A DNA stretch of 64,000 nt from Brumimicrobium aurantiacum (GTDB taxonomy: Bacteria > Bacteroidota > Bacteroidia > Flavobacteriales_D > Crocinitomicaceae). This document shows positions 8,801 through 16,228 of this stretch, in pieces. The translations under genes and the position numbers were made by a program. The notes below the pieces were generated by a model that worked only from the letters and a program-made list of their open reading frames with translations, searched no databases and was not told where the DNA came from. The stretch's first letter is position 1. Each line of letters begins with the position of its first letter. The stretch is from positions 1-64,000 of the forward strand of contig NZ_QURB01000011.1 in NCBI RefSeq assembly GCF_003402975.1, given 5' to 3'.

Positions 8801-9187
8801 AACACATTCTTTATGGTTTGCTTTATAATCAAAAGCTTGTTGTCGAATACTTTCTAAATCCTTGGTTTTCGTTCCTTTTAATTCGATTACACCAACCGCG
8901 ATTCCATCATTAAGAATTGCACCATCTGCTTTACGGGCGTTTTTCTCGTTTTTAAATTCTGTTGTAAGGTTTGGATTAGGATTGGGAAATAATGTATATC
9001 CTAAAACATTCACAAACAATTCATTTAAGAAAGTGGCTTGAAATTGCTCTTCCTTAGCTTTCTTGATGTTTTCTTGAATTTTTGTGTTGTGAAAGTAAGT
9101 TTTGTATTTCTTATATGCTTTTTCTAGGTCTTTTTCATTAAGTAAAGCAAGATGTGACTTTAGGACCGAAGATTGAAATAATGCCAT
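5891..9187 (-). CDS. type IIG restriction-modification enzyme (Eco57I-like, single chain)
   Basis: 1098 residues. It cuts DNA and methylates adenine N6 with S-adenosylmethionine, all in one chain. The N-terminal PD-(D/E)XK nuclease site is visible as D88 (K-A-D-G-A) and E102-L-K104 (G-V-I-E-L-K-G-T). A helical linker leads to the methyltransferase: D-G-V-F-Y-T-P (396-402), motif I D-P-A-C-G-S-G (465-471) and motif IV N-P-P-Y (588-591). The C-terminal 450 residues form the target-recognition region and a coiled-coil tail. All catalytic motifs are intact. No separate specificity gene is seen, as expected for this class. It heads a minus-strand cluster with the membrane protein and DUF2971 genes. 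Confidence 0.92.
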   Translation of the reverse strand: MALFQSSVLKSHLALLNEKDLEKAYKKYKTYFHNTKIQENIKKAKEEQFQATFLNELFVNVLGYTLFPNPNPNLTTEFKNEKNARKADGAILNDGIAVGVIELKGTKTKDLESIRQQAFDYKANHKECVYVITSNFEKLRFYISDATEYEEFDLFTLSRERFNLLYLCLHYNHIKTNTPLNIKEASIAEEEEITKSFYQDYSVFKRELYRDLVRNNSKTVKEKLSSNINEEEQLEIARLEKNVKLTLFKKSQKLIDRFLFVFFAEDRNLLPSNSTLQILNKWKDDQDFGDDRPLYDLFKQYFNFLDTGRKGTKSRAEIYAYNGGLFKPDSILDALEIDNDLLYKYTLKLSNYDFESQVDVNILGHIFENSLNEIESVNAEIEGGDFDKQTSKRKKDGVFYTPKYITKYIVENTVGKLCNEKKEELGFEEEQYFKGRKNRADKTLKKLVNILDDYREWLLELTICDPACGSGAFLNQALDFLIKEHSYIDELKARVLGGGLQFPDIENTILENNIYGVDLNDESVEIAKLSLWLRTAQPRRKLNDLSSNVKCGNSLIDDKKVAGDKAFNWEKEFPDVFEKGGFDVVIGNPPYVRVQNIDINSRNYFSDNYYTAFKNYDLYVLFTEKIKDILNSTGKASYIMPNKFITTEYGEKLKKFLFEKNFLSEYIDFSNFQIFDDATTYTGIFIFDNNSKQSINYFKINNDPLKFLNSVSFTSVNYENIKGKRWVFMDDITSKLYHKLGDLEKIKNSKTELFVGLQTSADPVFILEIKGDRLYSKHTGKYYDFGESAILKPLLKGGEIKRYSTPKPNYKLIFPYIIEGDDFRLLSEQEMNSNYQDIWNYLIECKLKLEGRENGKMKNDRWYGYVYLKNMTLFDKPKILTQVLCKQSSLSMDLNDNNYFVGGGTAGGYGISISGDLNPYSLIAILNSRLAQWYIKQFASPFQGGYYAYNKGTIGEIPLPNSYNNQDSHEKIVSKIKEKNDAYNDLLLRFLNYLQSQYSIGKFSRKLQNWNELDFSDFIKELNKAINKENRERRKNEEEEIPKLSKKDEFEWMELFEENKKKAVELQTQIDTTEKEIDEMVYELYGLSEEEIRIVENS

Positions 9188-9314
9188 TTTATATAAAGTT
9201 GGTTCGAATTGATATATCAGGTTACAATAATAACCTCATCGTTTTTTTATTTAAGAGGGAAAAGATACAAATTTTATTTTGATTTGATGGGGTTTGGTGG
9301 GGGGGTATTGTTAA

Positions 9315-10163
9315 TTAGAATTTCTTTAAATACTCATCAATTACACCTAAGTCCTTATTTTTCCAATTTTTCTCTTGTTTAATTGTTAAGCTCCTTGATG
9401 CTTGTTTTTGCTTGTCTGACATTTTACTTTTTAAATTCTCAAATTCGTTGGCACGATCAAAAAGGTAGTTAGCAATAATCGTTTCATTAATATTTACATT
9501 TTTTAATTCAAAAGTTCCAGCGTTTTCAATCTTGGAGTTTTCGAACAAGTCTAAATCTATTCCATAAATTGGCATTATAAAAATGAATCTAGGTATTTTA
9601 ACATAGAAAAAGCAAAAATCGTCATTGTTCGGGATGCCTGCGTCTGTTCTACGTGACATATACATCACAAAATTACTATGTCTTTTTTCTTCAAGTAAAT
9701 CAACTCCGGCAATGCAATGTATTTCATCAAAGTTATTCATAGAGATATCGTTGTTTAAATAATCGGACCATACTTTTTCAATTTTTAATAAGACATTATG
9801 CCATTTTGTATTTTCCACATGCTCATAAATAGAATCTTTTAAAGTTCTCCAGAAAATAGATACAATGAAATATTTAAACCATTTGTCATAAACGAATTCT
9901 GCAGTATTTTTATTTATCACTGGGTAGAAAGCATTATTTGCAAATTCAGTTTCAGCTCTGTTAAATTTATCTTCACAGTGTTTACATAAAAACTTTTTTA
10001 CTATTCCGTCTTCTGTTGGTAGATTTATGTTCTCTATATTTCTAAGTCTTCCCGTTCCGGTTTTCTTTAACCATCTAAATATAAATTTTGGTAGAATATG
10101 GCTTTTGACCTGATCTGGAGTACCGCATAATTTACATAAATTGCCGTTGATATTGTTTTGCAT
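9315..10163 (-). CDS. HNH-like treble-clef zinc protein, putative nuclease
   Basis: 282 residues. The N-terminus has C10-x2-C13 followed by S21-H22-I-L-P-K-F, then C60-x2-C63-E with F-N-R-A-E-x-E-F. This C-x2-C / S-H-I-x-P / C-x2-C-E arrangement is like HNH/treble-clef proteins seen near restriction genes, but the catalytic H-N-H spacing is not clear. The remaining 200 residues are unrecognised and contain aromatic, strand-rich segments. It lies 128 nt upstream of the type IIG gene on the same strand. It could be an accessory nuclease of the island; function inferred only from the zinc motif. Confidence 0.5.
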   Translation of the reverse strand: MQNNINGNLCKLCGTPDQVKSHILPKFIFRWLKKTGTGRLRNIENINLPTEDGIVKKFLCKHCEDKFNRAETEFANNAFYPVINKNTAEFVYDKWFKYFIVSIFWRTLKDSIYEHVENTKWHNVLLKIEKVWSDYLNNDISMNNFDEIHCIAGVDLLEEKRHSNFVMYMSRRTDAGIPNNDDFCFFYVKIPRFIFIMPIYGIDLDLFENSKIENAGTFELKNVNINETIIANYLFDRANEFENLKSKMSDKQKQASRSLTIKQEKNWKNKDLGVIDEYLKKF

Positions 10164-10319
10164 TTAATTTAAGAGTTTTTCTGTTAGAAGAGTATTCTTT
10201 TTACCTTGGTCTTTGACTTATGCATCTGGGTAGAAGTCCTCATACTGACCATTGATTTTAATTATTCATTACTACTTTGAAATAGGGTAGATATTGTTTT
10301 CTCTTTTACTCTAATGGCT

Positions 10320-10348
10320 GTAGGACTCACGAGATGTAATCTCGCGAG
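10320..10348 (+). repeat. REP-like palindrome with GTAG head, copy 1
   Basis: GTAG, then GA, then a stem CTCACGAGAT / ATCTCGCGAG with one mismatch around a GTA loop. It sits 2 nt past the stop of the 10351-10941 gene, a typical place for REP elements. The layout matches the copies near 13.8 and 14.85 kb. Confidence 0.6.
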
Positions 10349-10350
10349 AG

Positions 10351-10941
10351 TTAGGGAGATTCCTTAAGGTAAAGGGCGAATAGTTCTTTCCTCCAATCAA
10401 TAATCATTTCATAAATTTTAATTAGGTCCCATTTTTCATCTAGAATATCTAATCCTTTAAAAATGGGGGATTCTTCTATCATTTCACTGGTTTCTAAATT
10501 AAATGCATTAAGTATATTTTTGGTACCCGAATGTAATTTACCTTCATCTTTATGTTTTAAGTAATTTGCAAGGCCGATAATTAACTCAGCATTACTTCTT
10601 TCAAATCTTTCAAGTCTTGGACCTATTTTATAGTAAGTGATTTTGTTTGCTGTACTATCAAATAGATCTTTGATGCTTGTGTTTATATAATTTTGAAAAG
10701 CAATAAAGGCCATGCCAAAAACTGGTTCAGATTTTTCAAGAAGCCAAATACCATCAAATGAATATATTGCTTCTATTGTTTTAATAGAATTTTTTAAGCC
10801 GATAATTATGTGCCTTAAACTTTCTGCGTTATAGTCTGCTTGGATTAAATTTGTTTGTGTTTTTACCATTTTATAAATAGTTGGTTTAAGGTTTAGGTAG
10901 TTTAAAGTGTTCTGTTCAAAATAATAATTTAGTTTGAACAA
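10351..10941 (-). CDS. hypothetical protein
   Basis: 196 residues from the first ATG (172 if it starts at Met-25, M-V-K-T-Q, position 10869). Unrecognised. It is mostly helical, with a conserved-looking stretch A-N-Y-L-K-H-K-D-E-G near residue 130. No signal peptide or membrane segment. It lies on the same strand as the HNH-like and type IIG genes, upstream of them, with a 187-nt gap that contains a REP-like palindrome, so cotranscription is uncertain. Confidence 0.5.
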   Translation of the reverse strand: MFKLNYYFEQNTLNYLNLKPTIYKMVKTQTNLIQADYNAESLRHIIIGLKNSIKTIEAIYSFDGIWLLEKSEPVFGMAFIAFQNYINTSIKDLFDSTANKITYYKIGPRLERFERSNAELIIGLANYLKHKDEGKLHSGTKNILNAFNLETSEMIEESPIFKGLDILDEKWDLIKIYEMIIDWRKELFALYLKESP

Positions 10942-11176
10942 AACAAGTTCTCTTTTATGTTGTCTTGTTTAGATTGTTTAATTGGAGTTAAATGAGAAGT
11001 TTATAATCTGATTCTGACATTTCCTAAATAAGTTAGTGAAATTTAAGGTGTTTTAAATTAGTGGGTTATAGAAAAATAAATCAAATAACTCTAATCCACT
11101 TCAAACATTATTAATCCTTTGACACTTATCTAAAAAACCTATACTTTAGTCTCGATTTAGGTGGTTAGGTTGAAGT

Positions 11177-11219
11177 AAAAGAGGGGATAGAACGCTCGTT
11201 CATTCCCTCTTTGTTTTTT
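11177..11219. terminator. hairpin downstream of the AlbA_2 gene
   Basis: GAGGGGAT-A-GAACG / CGTTC-ATTCCCTC forms a long stem with one bulge and a 2-nt loop, followed on the plus strand by TTTGTTTTTT. On the minus strand it closes the 11260-12753 gene. Confidence 0.6.
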
Positions 11220-11259
11220 CTAATAACATATAAAAGAACCTTTCGCTCCACATGCTAAA

Positions 11260-12753
11260 CTATTGTTTAACTTTCCAAAAACCCGCCTTAGTGGATCCCT
11301 TTCGTTCGATAATATCGGCGCTTTTAAGTTTGTCAATATAATTTTCAACTGTTCTAGCTGTCTTATCAATATGTTCTGCGATTTCTTTAGCAGTAATATA
11401 TGGTTCTTTAACAATAAGCTTGAATGTTTCTTCAACACCTTTCCCAAATTTCTTCCGAATTTCTTCCGAATTTCTTCCGAACTTCTCCCGAACTTCTCCC
11501 GAATTTCTTCCGACATTTTCAACATTAACCTCATCTACAACTCCCGTTATCAATCTTACAATTGTCGAATCAAATGATATGTCATAAATAGGTTCTGAAT
11601 TGTTGTATTCCTTCCAGTTGGAATCAATTTTATCAAATCCGAAGCCAGCATTTTCGGCTAATCTAACCATTCTAAACAACTTAGAAATAATTGGGTTACG
11701 TGGAATCGATAAATCTTTCTCTTTTAATTCTTCAATTGGTTTCGGAAGACCACCCGGATTATAAAATTCAATGTTACTTTCAAAAATCCTGATACGAGAA
11801 GAAGCAGGTGAAAAGTAGTCTGCATGCATTAATAAGTTAACCAATGCTTCTCTCATGGCCAATAGACCGGGAGAGAGTTCTTCACCAAAGCCTTCACTTG
11901 ATACTTTGAACTCAACATCTACATTCTTCTTAAGTCGTGTAAAACATTCAAAGTAGCATTCCCATAAGTTTTGATAGTCATCTTCGCTTAGGCGAAATGT
12001 ATAGCGGGAGCTAGCGTCTTCGTAGGAAGAGCCAGGAATCTCTAATAAATCAATTCTAAAATCAGGAAAATGAGTTTCAATAGCGTCTCGTTTACCAAAA
12101 AACAATAATCCTCCATAGGTACACTGGCCAGTTGTTTTATCAATCACTCGCATCTTTGAAAGCAACTCTTCTTCATCATAACGATTGTAACTAATACCCG
12201 GGTTAAATCGTGACATGTAGTCACGGTATTGACGAATGGACTTATCATCTAAATCTGTTCTTGAAGTGCCTTTTGCAAGTTCGGATGTTTTAGTTCCAAA
12301 AGTTTGATCACGGTACATCGCATCTCTTTCCTCAGAAGTCGCTTTCTGATCAGCACTCCCTCTTCTAATGAATGTATTTGACTGGCTATTAAAGTAAATG
12401 GGTTTCTTATCAGAAACAGGAATATAAAAAGCTATAACAATCTTATCTTCAATTTTGTACTTTGTGGCTTGGGGATGAAGTATAGCATTAAATTTCTGTC
12501 CATTTCTCATTGTTGCAAGAAAGTCTTGCTCTATTTTTTCAGGATTTGTTACTCCTTGAATTTCGAATTTTTTTCCAATTTCCTTAACTCCGAAAACAAG
12601 CCAACCACCAGCTGTATTTGAGAACGCACTAACAGTTTCCCAAGAAGATTTAGGGATTTCTGCTTTCGCTTCCTTTACTTCAAAGTCTTCCCACTCTAAG
12701 TCATTTAATTTGTTTATTAATTCCTATTTCTTCATCCTAGGATCGCTCTTCAT
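11260..12753 (-). pseudogene. AlbA_2/Schlafen-like ATP-binding regulator with in-frame TAG
   Basis: The frame runs from an ATG at 12753 to 11260, broken only by TAG at 12724-12726 (codon 10: M-K-K-stop-E-L-I-N-K-L-N). The family normally has a residue such as Q there, so one C-to-T change explains it. Downstream come a full AlbA_2 DNA-binding domain (W-E-D-F-E-V-K-E-A-K; A-F-S-N-T-A-G-G), a HATPase_c_4 domain (R-E-A-L-V-N-L-L-M-H-A-D-Y) and a C-terminal winged helix (T-A-K-E-I-A-E-H-I). The intact part with its own ATG is 11260-12510 (416 aa), which lacks most of the AlbA_2 domain. These proteins are thought to be transcription regulators; this copy is probably inactive or reinitiates. Confidence 0.75.
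11448..11513 (-). repeat. tandem repeat in the linker of the AlbA_2-type gene
   Basis: Repeats of about 11-13 bp (plus strand TTTCTTCCGAA and variants) encode the R-N-S-E-E-I-R-x-K-F-G repeats that join the ATPase part to the winged helix. Confidence 0.7.
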
Positions 12754-12840
12754 TTTATTATAATTCCCTTTACTTATATACTGTGAAGTGTTCTAAGTTT
12801 GTATAGTTTCAAATATAATATATTATTGTCGAAATGAATT

Positions 12841-13770
12841 TCACAATCCCAACAACATTTCAACTAACCCTTCTTGCGGAGCAATATCATCTTTGTAGCT
12901 AATTACGTTCGAATGCGACCAAATACCAGGAGAATTAATACACTTTTTCGTTCCAATAAAATCAAAAGCTTTAACTCCTTCTTTTCTGATGAAGTTAGGA
13001 AGGCCTTCTCTGATATCGATGGAGTGTTTGTTTGCTAAATGGAGAAGAAGTGTTTTTAGTGCCTTTATTTGCTTCTCAGAGTATTTGTGGTAATAAGAAA
13101 ACTCTTTGAATGGTTTGTTTAGTTCTTCAACTTGTTCTGGATTAACTTCTTGACCAACATAAGTGAAGTATGTATTTTTATCTCTTTTAATGATTTTTGG
13201 TTTTCCGTTTTCTTCTTTCTCAAAGTAGCCTTTTGTTAATCTACCAAAGCTGCATAATTCAATTCCTATGCTTTCTCTGTGGAGTGGTTGATGTCCGATT
13301 CCAAGATGCCAAGCCCAACAATTGTTCGGTATGGCCTTGAGTATTTTTCCATCGTGTTCTGTGTTGTCATTGTGAATGGATTGTCCGCCTATAACAAATT
13401 CCGTTGCTATTTTGTGTGGTCTTTCTCCCCAGTCATCAATTACGCGATATGGGTTTTGCCAACCTGCTGTATGGTGCAAGAAAATGTGTTTTTTTTCTGT
13501 TGGTTGATTGTGGTAACCGTGGTTTGGGAGGTAGTATTCTGAATAAATTTCTTCTTCATTATTTGGGTTATTGAGTATTTCCCAACCGTCGTAGAGTAGT
13601 GACCAGGTTACTGGTCCTACGATTCCGTCAACGGTTATGTTTTGTGATTTTTGGAAGAACAAAACAGCTTGATGGGTTTGGGGTCCAAAGATTCCATCGG
13701 GTAGGATGTTGAGTAGGAGTTGGAGTTGTTTTACTAGTGGGCCTTTTGAACTAAGCTTCAATGTTTTCAT
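12841..13770 (-). CDS. N-acetylmuramoyl-L-alanine amidase with peptidoglycan-binding domain
   Basis: 309 residues. It cleaves the lactyl-L-alanine bond of peptidoglycan. Residues 1-60 form a PG_binding_1 domain (D-G-I-F-G-P-Q-T and D-G-I-V-G-P-V-T-W). Residues about 92-200 form an Amidase_2 domain with zinc ligands H99/H100 (L-H-H-T-A) and H155 (W-A-W-H-L-G), and E171 (I-G-I-E-L). There is no signal peptide, so it acts like a phage or mobile-element lysin or needs another route out. It is last in a minus-strand set with the DnaC-like, DnaD-like and HTH genes, which together look like a mobile-element module. Confidence 0.85.
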   Translation of the reverse strand: MKTLKLSSKGPLVKQLQLLLNILPDGIFGPQTHQAVLFFQKSQNITVDGIVGPVTWSLLYDGWEILNNPNNEEEIYSEYYLPNHGYHNQPTEKKHIFLHHTAGWQNPYRVIDDWGERPHKIATEFVIGGQSIHNDNTEHDGKILKAIPNNCWAWHLGIGHQPLHRESIGIELCSFGRLTKGYFEKEENGKPKIIKRDKNTYFTYVGQEVNPEQVEELNKPFKEFSYYHKYSEKQIKALKTLLLHLANKHSIDIREGLPNFIRKEGVKAFDFIGTKKCINSPGIWSHSNVISYKDDIAPQEGLVEMLLGL

Positions 13771-13793
13771 AGAAAAATTATTTTATAATTTTT

Positions 13794-13816
13794 GGACGAA
13801 TGCAATTCGTCCTTAC
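13794..13816 (-). repeat. REP-like palindrome, copy 2 (GTAA head)
   Basis: On the minus strand it reads GTAA, then GGACGAAT, TGC, ATTCGTCC: an 8-bp perfect stem with a 3-nt loop. The stem-loop is identical to copy 4 at 14845-14863. Confidence 0.75.
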
Positions 13817-13823
13817 TGTTTTT

Positions 13824-13847
13824 GGACGTTTTGCAAAACGTCCCTAC
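13824..13847 (-). repeat. REP-like palindrome, copy 3 (GTAG head, perfect palindrome)
   Basis: On the minus strand it reads GTAG, then a perfect 20-bp palindrome beginning GGACGTTTTG. The TAG inside the GTAG head (13844-13846) is the stop codon of the DnaC-like gene. Copies 2 and 3 lie side by side, 11 nt apart. Confidence 0.75.
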
Positions 13848-14470
13848 TTGCGTTTGTCTTTTGTTTCGGGTGGGAAGGAGATGAGGTTGAACATTTTTCG
13901 TAGTCTTGAACGGACACGTTTTCCATAGAGGTTTTCTATTTCTTTTGCTGTGAGGTTTGTTGTGGCGTGGGTGACGATTTGGTGATTCACCAGAAGGTCG
14001 TAACGCTGCAATAGAATCTCGGCAATGGTGTTGCATTCGTTTCCGTAAAATTTTATGTTTTGTTCAACTCCGATATCATCTAGGCATAAGGGGCGTTGTC
14101 TATTTTTTCCATAGGTTTGGATGGTGTCAAAGCCATTTTGGTTGAATTCAAATGCAATGTCCCTGGTGGATTTTACTTGGAAGTTTTGTTCGGGTAGAAT
14201 TATGGTTTGAATTATATGCATCCATGAGGTTTTTCCGCAACCGACCGGACCCGTTAGCAAAATTCCTTTGGTTAAATCAATTTCATATTTTTTGCACTGT
14301 ATATCTTCATGGATCATGTAAATGATGAGCTTGTGAAGAATTTTAATGTCCTCGCTGTGAAAACGAAATTGTTGGCCATACTTTTGCTTTCCGAATTTTT
14401 GGAGGAAATGCAAAGTGTCATGGAATTTGAAGTGTCTCATTCTATTTTTGATTGTGTATGGTTTTTTCAT
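13844..14470 (-). CDS. DnaC/IstB-like AAA+ ATPase
   Basis: 208 residues. Walker A G-P-V-G-C-G-K-T (74-81), Walker B L-C-L-D-D-I-G (128-134), a sensor-1 like T-H-A-T-T-N and an arginine pair R-S-R-L-R-K near the end. This matches helicase-loader type ATPases of phages and mobile elements, which load the replicative helicase. It lies 80 nt downstream of the DnaD-like protein gene. The stop codon is supplied by a REP-like palindrome, so the original C-terminus may have been different. Confidence 0.8.
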   Translation of the reverse strand: MKKPYTIKNRMRHFKFHDTLHFLQKFGKQKYGQQFRFHSEDIKILHKLIIYMIHEDIQCKKYEIDLTKGILLTGPVGCGKTSWMHIIQTIILPEQNFQVKSTRDIAFEFNQNGFDTIQTYGKNRQRPLCLDDIGVEQNIKFYGNECNTIAEILLQRYDLLVNHQIVTHATTNLTAKEIENLYGKRVRSRLRKMFNLISFPPETKDKRK

Positions 14471-14550
14471 AGTTTGTTTTTTTTGGAACGAGATAAATCC
14501 CTACAGCTGTCGGATCTCGCTCTAGCTTGAGCTTTTTATCTTCTAAAATT

Positions 14551-15381
14551 TTACAATGGTTCTGAATAATCTTTGTTCTCGTTGACATGCAAACGTTGTT
14601 GTGCCGGACTTTGGTTCTGTGTTTGGTATTGTTCGTTTCGTGAAATCCAGTTTCGAGCTGCAGCTTTCCAGTTTTTCATTTTTGAACGACCACCGACCAT
14701 CCAGCCGTTTGACTCGAAATGATTGAAAAACATTTCCGCAACCTGGTAGGAAGATTTGTTCTCGTGAAAAAATGTTTTGACTTCTTTGAGTTCTGGAGGA
14801 ACGAATTTTTTTCGTTTGGTGGGTGATGTTTTTTTTGACATATCGGACGAATGCAATTCGTCCTTACGAAAAGAAGATTTATCCTTTTTATTTTTGGATA
14901 GAGGTGGGGAAGATTTTTTTTCTTCCCCTTCTTTAGTTTTATATTGTTTGTTATAGTTTATTATATGTTTTATATTGTTTGTGTAAGGTCGCACGAGAGG
15001 TACAGATGTATTATCAGATGATGTATCACTTGTTGTATCACATGATGTATCAGGTGTTGTATTAGATGTTGTATCACGTGTTGTATCAAATCTGTACATG
15101 TGAACTTTTGAAGCTGTAAATCGACTTTTGGAAGGGGTGTATTTGATATACTTCCAGTCACTTAACTGTTTTAAACATTTCGAATATGTATTAGCAGAAC
15201 CTATTTTGGAGAGATGCATCAATTCATTCCGGTGTATGCTAATTTCTTTTTTGAAATGAGTACTGTTCCATATTTGGAATAGCGATAGGTACAAGCTAAT
15301 ATGCCACGGAGTAACACGTTGATCATTTGCAAATTTGACCAACGTATTTTCCATGTGGTGTATGTAATTCACTTCTGCCAT
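14551..15381 (-). CDS. mobile-element replication protein (winged-helix, DnaD-like)
   Basis: 276 residues. The N-terminal 100 residues look like a winged-helix domain (L-S-L-F-Q-I-W-N-S-T-H-F, then N-E-L-M-H-L-S-K-I-G-S-A-N-T-Y) of primosomal or replication-initiation proteins of Bacteroidota elements. A low-complexity D-T-T-S repeat linker and a Lys/Ser-rich stretch follow. The C-terminus (F-F-N-H-F-E-S-N-G-W, then W-K-A-A-A-R-N-W) is like the DnaD-type tail that contacts the helicase loader. The gene starts 3 nt after the stop of the HTH gene. A REP-like palindrome is embedded in frame and encodes K-D-E-L-H-S-S. Role inferred from context and fold. Confidence 0.65.
   Translation of the reverse strand: MAEVNYIHHMENTLVKFANDQRVTPWHISLYLSLFQIWNSTHFKKEISIHRNELMHLSKIGSANTYSKCLKQLSDWKYIKYTPSKSRFTASKVHMYRFDTTRDTTSNTTPDTSCDTTSDTSSDNTSVPLVRPYTNNIKHIINYNKQYKTKEGEEKKSSPPLSKNKKDKSSFRKDELHSSDMSKKTSPTKRKKFVPPELKEVKTFFHENKSSYQVAEMFFNHFESNGWMVGGRSKMKNWKAAARNWISRNEQYQTQNQSPAQQRLHVNENKDYSEPL
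14845..14867 (-). repeat. REP-like palindrome, copy 4 (inside the DnaD-like gene)
   Basis: Same stem-loop as copy 2 (GGACGAAT / ATTCGTCC), with a GTAA head on the minus strand. It lies in frame inside the Lys/Ser-rich linker of the DnaD-like protein. Confidence 0.75.
15012..15088 (-). repeat. 12-bp tandem repeat encoding D-T-T-S units
   Basis: About six units of (plus strand) GATGTTGTATCA and variants. They code for the D-T-T-R / D-T-T-S / N-T-T-P linker of the DnaD-like protein. Confidence 0.7.
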
Positions 15382-15383
15382 GA

Positions 15384-15668
15384 CTACACATTTTGCTTGT
15401 TGTCCTCAATGATGTTAAGGATGTCCTGCTTGTCATAGAAAATGACACCTCCAACTTTAGAGAACGGAAGTGTACCATTTACGCGCATGTTTTGCAAAGT
15501 ACCTGGAGAGATCTTTAGCATGCGTTGAACTTGATGTGATTTTAATAATACGATATCAGGTTCTTCTACGGTGTTGCTTAAATGTTCTTTTAAAATTGAT
15601 GTTACTGATTCAGAGATGTACTCTTTTAATTCTTGTAGATCTTCTTTTGTTACTACTGAGATACTCAT
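15384..15668 (-). CDS. excisionase-type helix-turn-helix DNA-binding protein
   Basis: 94 residues when started at M-S-I-S-V-V (15668); the frame is open further upstream to 15755, but that part runs through the repeat array and looks non-coding. The C-terminal half has the MerR/excisionase pattern L-K-S-H-Q-V-Q-R-M-L-K-I-S-P-G-T-L-Q-N-M-R followed by L-P-F-S-K-V-G-G-V-I-F-Y. Such proteins bend DNA at attachment sites or regulate mobile-element genes. It is the first gene of the minus-strand HTH / DnaD-like / DnaC-like / amidase set and is preceded by an array of GGGTTGCA repeats that may be its operator. Confidence 0.75.
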   Translation of the reverse strand: MSISVVTKEDLQELKEYISESVTSILKEHLSNTVEEPDIVLLKSHQVQRMLKISPGTLQNMRVNGTLPFSKVGGVIFYDKQDILNIIEDNKQNV

Positions 15669-15723
15669 AAGACATTGGTTTTTAAGATTCTCTACAAATA
15701 GAAAAAAAGTTTTTTGATTTTTT

Positions 15724-16026
15724 GGGTTGCAGAGGGGTTGCAGAATGAAGTGCAACCCTCCACTTTATAGGGGGTATAGAAGGAAAATATTTTTTCAATT
15801 TATTTTTGACTTTCAAAAACGGATTTTTTTACGAAAAAAGGGACTAGAACACACTAAATTGAATCAAATCCTATTAAAAATCGGGTTTTTAAAGCATGGT
15901 TTTTTAGAGGGGGGTTGCATTTTGTCTTTTAGAGTTTTAAGATTCATTATATCAGTATTTTAGAGAGTTAGTTGAGTTGAATAATTACCCAAAAATCATA
16001 CTTTTTGCAACCCCCTTGCAACCCCC
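15724..16026. promoter_or_regulatory. array of six GGGTTGCA repeats with 11-bp phasing
   Basis: GGGTTGCAGA occurs at 15724 and 15735 (11-bp spacing), inverted TGCAACCC at 15751, GGGGTTGCA at 15911, and inverted TGCAACCCCC at 16006 and 16017 (11-bp spacing again). The array covers the region upstream of the excisionase-like gene. One-turn spacing suggests cooperative protein binding, as an operator, a replication iteron or a recombination accessory site. This stretch has no convincing gene. Confidence 0.6.
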
Positions 16027-16228
16027 TCTGAAAGTACTATAAACACTGATGTTTTTGTAAAACGTGTGATTGTCCATTAAATTTGTTTGAAAATAGTGGC
16101 AATTGACTTAGATTTGTAACGATGAAAAGCCCTTTTTAGGGTGAAATCAAAAAATGAATAGGATATAGAATAAGAAAATAGACATATTAAATATATTGTA
16201 GCGTAGAAGCTATTATGGGATTCTAAAA

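Noticed and set aside
10163..10319. Possible small gene between the HNH-like and 196-aa genes
   Set aside because: No frame with a start and coding-like composition was found.
13767..14036. Minus-strand frame overlapping the 3' end of the DnaC-like gene
   Set aside because: It reads through REP palindromes and the other frame of a convincing ATPase gene.
15727..15963. Plus-strand frame of 78 codons
   Set aside because: It runs through the GGGTTGCA array; composition looks non-coding and there is no recognisable motif.
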